A DNA stretch of 6,454 nucleotides from Thermoleophilaceae bacterium (lineage in GTDB: Bacteria > Actinomycetota > Thermoleophilia > Solirubrobacterales > Thermoleophilaceae): assembly GCA_013812485.1 (NCBI GenBank), contig JACCTJ010000122.1:1-6454 (forward strand). The letters are read 5' to 3'. A model generated the notes under the pieces. The model saw only the letters and a program-made list of their open reading frames with translations. It was not told where the DNA came from and searched no databases. Numbering within the stretch: position 1 is the stretch's first letter; the number at the start of each line of letters is the position of its first letter. A program made the position numbers and the translations under genes. Positions 5,634 to 6,454 of this stretch are shown here, piece by piece.

Positions 5634-5882
5634 CTAGGTGCCGGGATCCACTCCGGGTGGGACCTGCGGCTCCGGCTCGATCGGTTCGTCCGGCGTCTCA
5701 GGTCCCTTCGGATCCGGCTCGGGGACCTCCGGGCTCGCCGGCGGTTCCGGCCCGATCGGTGGTGAGGGCTCCGGCACCCCCGGCCACCCCGGGTCCGGGG
5801 CCGGCGATGGCGACGGCTCCGGAACACTCGGAGGCTGCCCGGGCATCGGCTGATCTGGCACCACGGGGCCGGGAACCTCCAT
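5634..5882 (-). CDS. Possible Pro/Glu-rich low-complexity protein (82 aa)
   Basis: The product is a chain of irregular P-E-P and P-x-P units, for example QPPSVPEPSPSPAPDPG (residues 16-32), PEVPEPDPKGPETP (51-64) and DEPIEPEPQVPP (65-76). About four in ten residues are proline, and Asp/Glu outnumber Lys/Arg heavily (one Lys only). It has no signal peptide, membrane helix or LPXTG anchor, and should be extended and disordered. ATG 5882 has only a distant AGGA about 13 nt upstream. Its orientation matches the sigma gene downstream. A Gly/Ser-rich frame on the opposite strand exists because the GC-rich repeats open several frames; the minus-strand frame is the more protein-like. Real coding status is uncertain. 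Confidence 0.45.
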   Translation of the reverse strand: MEVPGPVVPDQPMPGQPPSVPEPSPSPAPDPGWPGVPEPSPPIGPEPPASPEVPEPDPKGPETPDEPIEPEPQVPPGVDPGT

Positions 5883-6013
5883 CGAACATCGGAATCCTAC
5901 CAGCCTTTAGTCCCGCGCCGCGACGAGCGCGAGCGCGACGCGAACGACGCTGAGGCCCGAGGGGACTCCGAACGCCGGGGCGCGCCGAAGTAGCCGCCAC
6001 GGCCACCGCGACG
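5883..6013. other. Intergenic stretch upstream of the tRNA
   Basis: No gene is supported. Frames across it (including one with a good AGGA-spaced ATG at 5889 on the minus strand) give irregular Ala/Gly/Arg-rich products. It separates the divergent Pro/Glu-rich ORF and the tRNA. Confidence 0.4.
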
Positions 6014-6019
6014 TACAAT
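6014..6019 (+). promoter_or_regulatory. -10 box of the tRNA-Ser promoter
   Basis: TACAAT matches the -10 consensus well and ends 11 nt before the first tRNA base, which fits a start near 6026. The position 17 nt upstream (TAGCCG, 5991-5996) is a poor -35. Confidence 0.55.
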
Positions 6020-6030
6020 CGAGCCCTCCC

Positions 6031-6119
6031 GGAGAGGTGGCCGAGTGGCTGAAGGCACTCGCCTGCTAAGCGAGTAGGGGGCGCAAGCTCTCTCGCGGGT
6101 TCGAATCCTGTCGGGCGCG
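6031..6119 (+). tRNA. tRNA-Ser (anticodon GCU) with a mismatched acceptor stem
   Basis: Arms read in order: 5' acceptor GGAGAGG (6031-6037), T8-G9, D stem GCC/GGC (6040-6042 and 6054-6056), anticodon stem CTCGC/GCGAG (6058-6062 and 6070-6074) with loop CTGCTAA and anticodon GCT at 6065-6067, long variable arm GGGGGC-GCAA-GCTCTC (6077-6092, with G-U pairs), T stem GCGGG/CCTGT around TTCGAAT (6095-6111). The long variable arm and anticodon identify a serine tRNA reading AGC/AGU, and G at 6119 fits the serine discriminator base. The 3' acceptor strand, CGGGCGC (6112-6118), pairs with GGAGAGG only at the two ends, whereas CCTCTCC would be expected. No CCA is encoded. It may be a functional oddity, a decayed copy, or a tRNA whose 3' end was replaced by insertion. 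It could be scored as a low-quality tRNA by a covariance model. Confidence 0.75.
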
Positions 6120-6123
6120 CTGA

Positions 6124-6151
6124 AGAAAACCCCGCTCAGGCGGGGTTTTCT
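6124..6151 (+). terminator. Strong intrinsic terminator after the tRNA
   Basis: AAAACCCCGC (6126-6135) pairs perfectly with GCGGGGTTTT (6140-6149) around a TCAG loop, with two further outer pairs, and a T-rich run (TTTTCTCTTT) follows. The A-rich left arm gives a T tract on the other strand too, so it could work in both directions. It begins right after the tRNA. Confidence 0.9.
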
Positions 6152-6309
6152 CTTTCTCGGGGCGCCTCGTTGCTCCGAGAGGTGTGAACGGATGTGCAAA
6201 CGCACTTCCACGGCGCCCGCTCCTCGCGGGGCCGCCTAGCGCGCGCTGGCCGCGAGCAGGTCTTGATCGCATGTCTTCAGGACGCCTCCCGGTGGTCAGC
6301 CGCCCTAGC

Positions 6310-6356
6310 TGCTACGCTTTGCGCATCATGAGTCACACAAGCCTTTATGCTACGCT
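6310..6356 (+). repeat. Repeated TGCTACGCT element before two possible HTH starts
   Basis: TGCTACGCT occurs at 6310-6318 and 6348-6356, 38 bp apart. Each copy contains a TANNNT box (TACGCT) and is followed after 9 or 10 nt by an ATG (6328 and 6367). They may be two -10 elements giving leaderless transcripts, or operator half-sites for the regulator itself. Confidence 0.4.
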
Positions 6357-6454
6357 CGGTGTTGCGATGGCGACAGTAACCGGCAGCGGAGTCAAGGCGG
6401 CGCGCGAGGAGACGGGCCTCTCCCAGCGAAAGCTCGCGCGGCGAGTCGCTGAGC
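6328..6454 (+). CDS. XRE-type helix-turn-helix regulator, N-terminal part (truncated by window end)
   Basis: The visible 42 codons run off the window. Residues 22-42 include VKAAREETGLSQRKLARRVA, the first two helices of a Cro/C1-type HTH domain, with the typical LSQ-x-LA motif at the start of the scaffold helix. Family members bind operator DNA as dimers and often repress their own operon or govern prophages, toxin-antitoxin modules or secondary metabolism. ATG 6328 and ATG 6367 are both in frame, neither with a ribosome binding site; the second gives the more usual short N terminus. The gene lies about 175 bp past the terminator of the tRNA, in the same orientation. Its size, effector domain and partner genes lie outside the window, so its role cannot be judged. 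Confidence 0.75.
   Translation, partial: MSHTSLYATLGVAMATVTGSGVKAAREETGLSQRKLARRVAE

Noticed and set aside
5638..5853. Glycine-rich tandem repeats that could suggest a repeat array or CRISPR
   Set aside because: The units are short, irregular and follow codons of a PEP-rich frame; there are no equal repeats with spacers.
5698..5889. Minus-strand frame from ATG 5889 with AGGA at good spacing
   Set aside because: The product is an irregular Gly/Ala/Arg-rich chain; the overlapping Pro/Glu-rich frame is more protein-like, although neither is certain.
5897..6272. Minus-strand frames of 104 and 68 aa across the tRNA
   Set aside because: They read through the antisense of the tRNA and terminator, giving the 'RQDSNPRES'-like strings typical of false proteins over tRNAs.

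Overview
The window is very GC-rich with strongly GC-biased third codon positions, several GTG or weak-SD starts and no encoded CCA on its tRNA. With the gene content (DCC protein, SRPBCC protein, FAD/Rieske fusion, P1 peptidase, small charged coiled-coil proteins, RpoD-like sigma factor), this suggests a high-GC actinobacterium, perhaps of the Thermoleophilia (Solirubrobacterales/Gaiellales) type. The lineage is inferred from style and gene content; no search was run.

Left part, plus strand (37-3526): a tight unit of a DCC/DUF393 thiol-redox protein, an SRPBCC (START-like) protein and a DAO-type FAD oxidoreductase with a C-terminal Rieske [2Fe-2S] domain. The genes are 6 nt apart and then overlap by 4 nt (ATGA). 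A possible 51-aa orphan ORF follows, then an Ntn-hydrolase of the P1/DmpA/NylC family with an Asn-Thr autocleavage site. A GC-rich hairpin lies right after its stop, at the convergent junction.

Middle part, minus strand (3590-5485): an RpoD-like sigma-70 factor with region 1.1 is followed downstream by tandem hairpins, then by two small highly charged proteins (66 aa, coiled-coil-like; 96 aa, extremely acidic) that look like a two-gene unit. The sigma upstream region holds a tandem 9-bp direct repeat at an 11-bp period, a candidate -10 and a tiny SD-preceded ORF. Further upstream, on the same strand, is an 82-aa Pro/Glu-rich ORF.

Right part, plus strand (6014-6454): a -10-like box, a tRNA-Ser(GCU) whose arms are intact except for the acceptor stem, a textbook intrinsic terminator, about 170 bp of non-coding DNA, and the first 42 codons of an XRE-type helix-turn-helix regulator cut off by the window end. 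A tRNA with a swapped-looking 3' end next to an XRE gene could mark the edge of an integrated element. This is the most interesting point of the window but it is not proven.

Most of the window is ordinary housekeeping or accessory actinobacterial sequence. I see no CRISPR array, no transposase and no clear new defence system.
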